NCBI GenBank assembly: GCA_031286025.1
Contig: JAITVB010000156.1
Coordinates: 1 to 7,297 of the forward strand
Length of the DNA stretch: 7,297 nucleotides
DNA from: Rikenellaceae bacterium
GTDB taxonomy: Bacteria; Bacteroidota; Bacteroidia; Bacteroidales; Rikenellaceae
Direction: 5' to 3'
The position numbers and the translations under genes are program-made. Positions within the stretch are counted from its first letter, which is position 1, and every line of letters begins with the position of its first letter. The notes beneath the pieces were generated by a model, which worked only from the letters and a program-made list of their open reading frames with translations, made no database searches and was not told where the DNA came from. Shown here one piece after another: positions 7,138-7,297 of this stretch.

Positions 7138-7297
7138 ATGCTGATCACCCTGTTGCAAGTCGGCAAAACCGACACCGCCCACATCCGCGAGGCAGTCGAG
7201 ATCTATTTCAAACGGATCAACCACTACCTTAAATTCGACATCGCCACTCTCCCCGATCCCAGGAACGCGGCCAAACTCACCCACGAACAACGGAAAA
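7138..7297 (+). CDS. rlmH: 23S rRNA (pseudouridine1915-N3)-methyltransferase, N-terminal part
   Basis: RlmH is a small SPOUT-class (knotted) SAM-dependent methyltransferase, normally about 155 residues, that methylates pseudouridine 1915 in helix 69 of 23S rRNA on assembled 70S ribosomes. The first 53 residues are present and the window then ends mid-gene. They show the family opening: strand MLITLLQVGKTD, helix IREAVEIYFKRINHY, then FDIATLPDPRNA and a helix starting KLTHEQRK, close to the Bacteroidota pattern M.I.LL.VGKT...Y..E....Y.KR..HY..F. The SAM-binding knot lies outside the window and cannot be assessed. It starts two bases after the lipoprotein stop codon, indicating translation from the same message. 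Confidence 0.93.
   Translation, partial: MLITLLQVGKTDTAHIREAVEIYFKRINHYLKFDIATLPDPRNAAKLTHEQRK

Overview
The window looks like a piece of a GC-rich Bacteroidales chromosome, most likely a Rikenellaceae/Alistipes-type gut bacterium. The evidence is about 55-60% GC, start codons with A-rich leaders and no Shine-Dalgarno motif, a TAnnTTTG-type promoter motif, and encoded proteins of Bacteroidales type (AspT/YidE-like transporter, secreted DPP-IV, propeller lipoprotein, RlmH). The genus is an inference from composition and protein style; no database search was possible. The first ten bases match the end of the Illumina adapter, so the left edge is probably a raw contig end.

Layout. (1) 11-899, plus strand: the 3' end of trpF overlapping a complete trpA by ATGA, the tail of a tryptophan operon. 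(2) About 900-1940: roughly 1 kb with no intact gene, a small gene graveyard. It holds three decayed fragments: the C-terminus of thiC (minus strand, with frameshifts and an internal deletion that spares the Fe-S cysteine motif), an unidentified C-terminal fragment (minus strand, two compensating frameshifts, possibly of mobile-element type), and the C-terminal part of a GH31 alpha-glycosidase (plus strand, one frameshift). (3) 2037-3713, minus strand: a complete two-RCK_C AspT/YidE-family transporter. (4) 3714-3982: a divergent intergenic region with a candidate promoter for each flanking gene. (5) 3983-7297, plus strand: a probable operon of a secreted S9B dipeptidyl peptidase IV, a five-bladed beta-propeller lipoprotein resembling GH43/GH32-type glycosidases, and the start of rlmH, which runs off the window.

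Function. TrpF and TrpA perform late steps of tryptophan synthesis. DPP-IV would release X-Pro/X-Ala dipeptides in the periplasm, and the lipoprotein probably acts on glycans at the cell envelope, so the two suit a bacterium living on host or dietary protein and glycan. RlmH is a housekeeping ribosome methyltransferase, apparently co-transcribed with them. The dead thiC and GH31 fragments suggest reductive loss at this locus. I found no new multi-gene system, CRISPR array, tRNA or rRNA; the most notable feature is the cluster of decayed genes.
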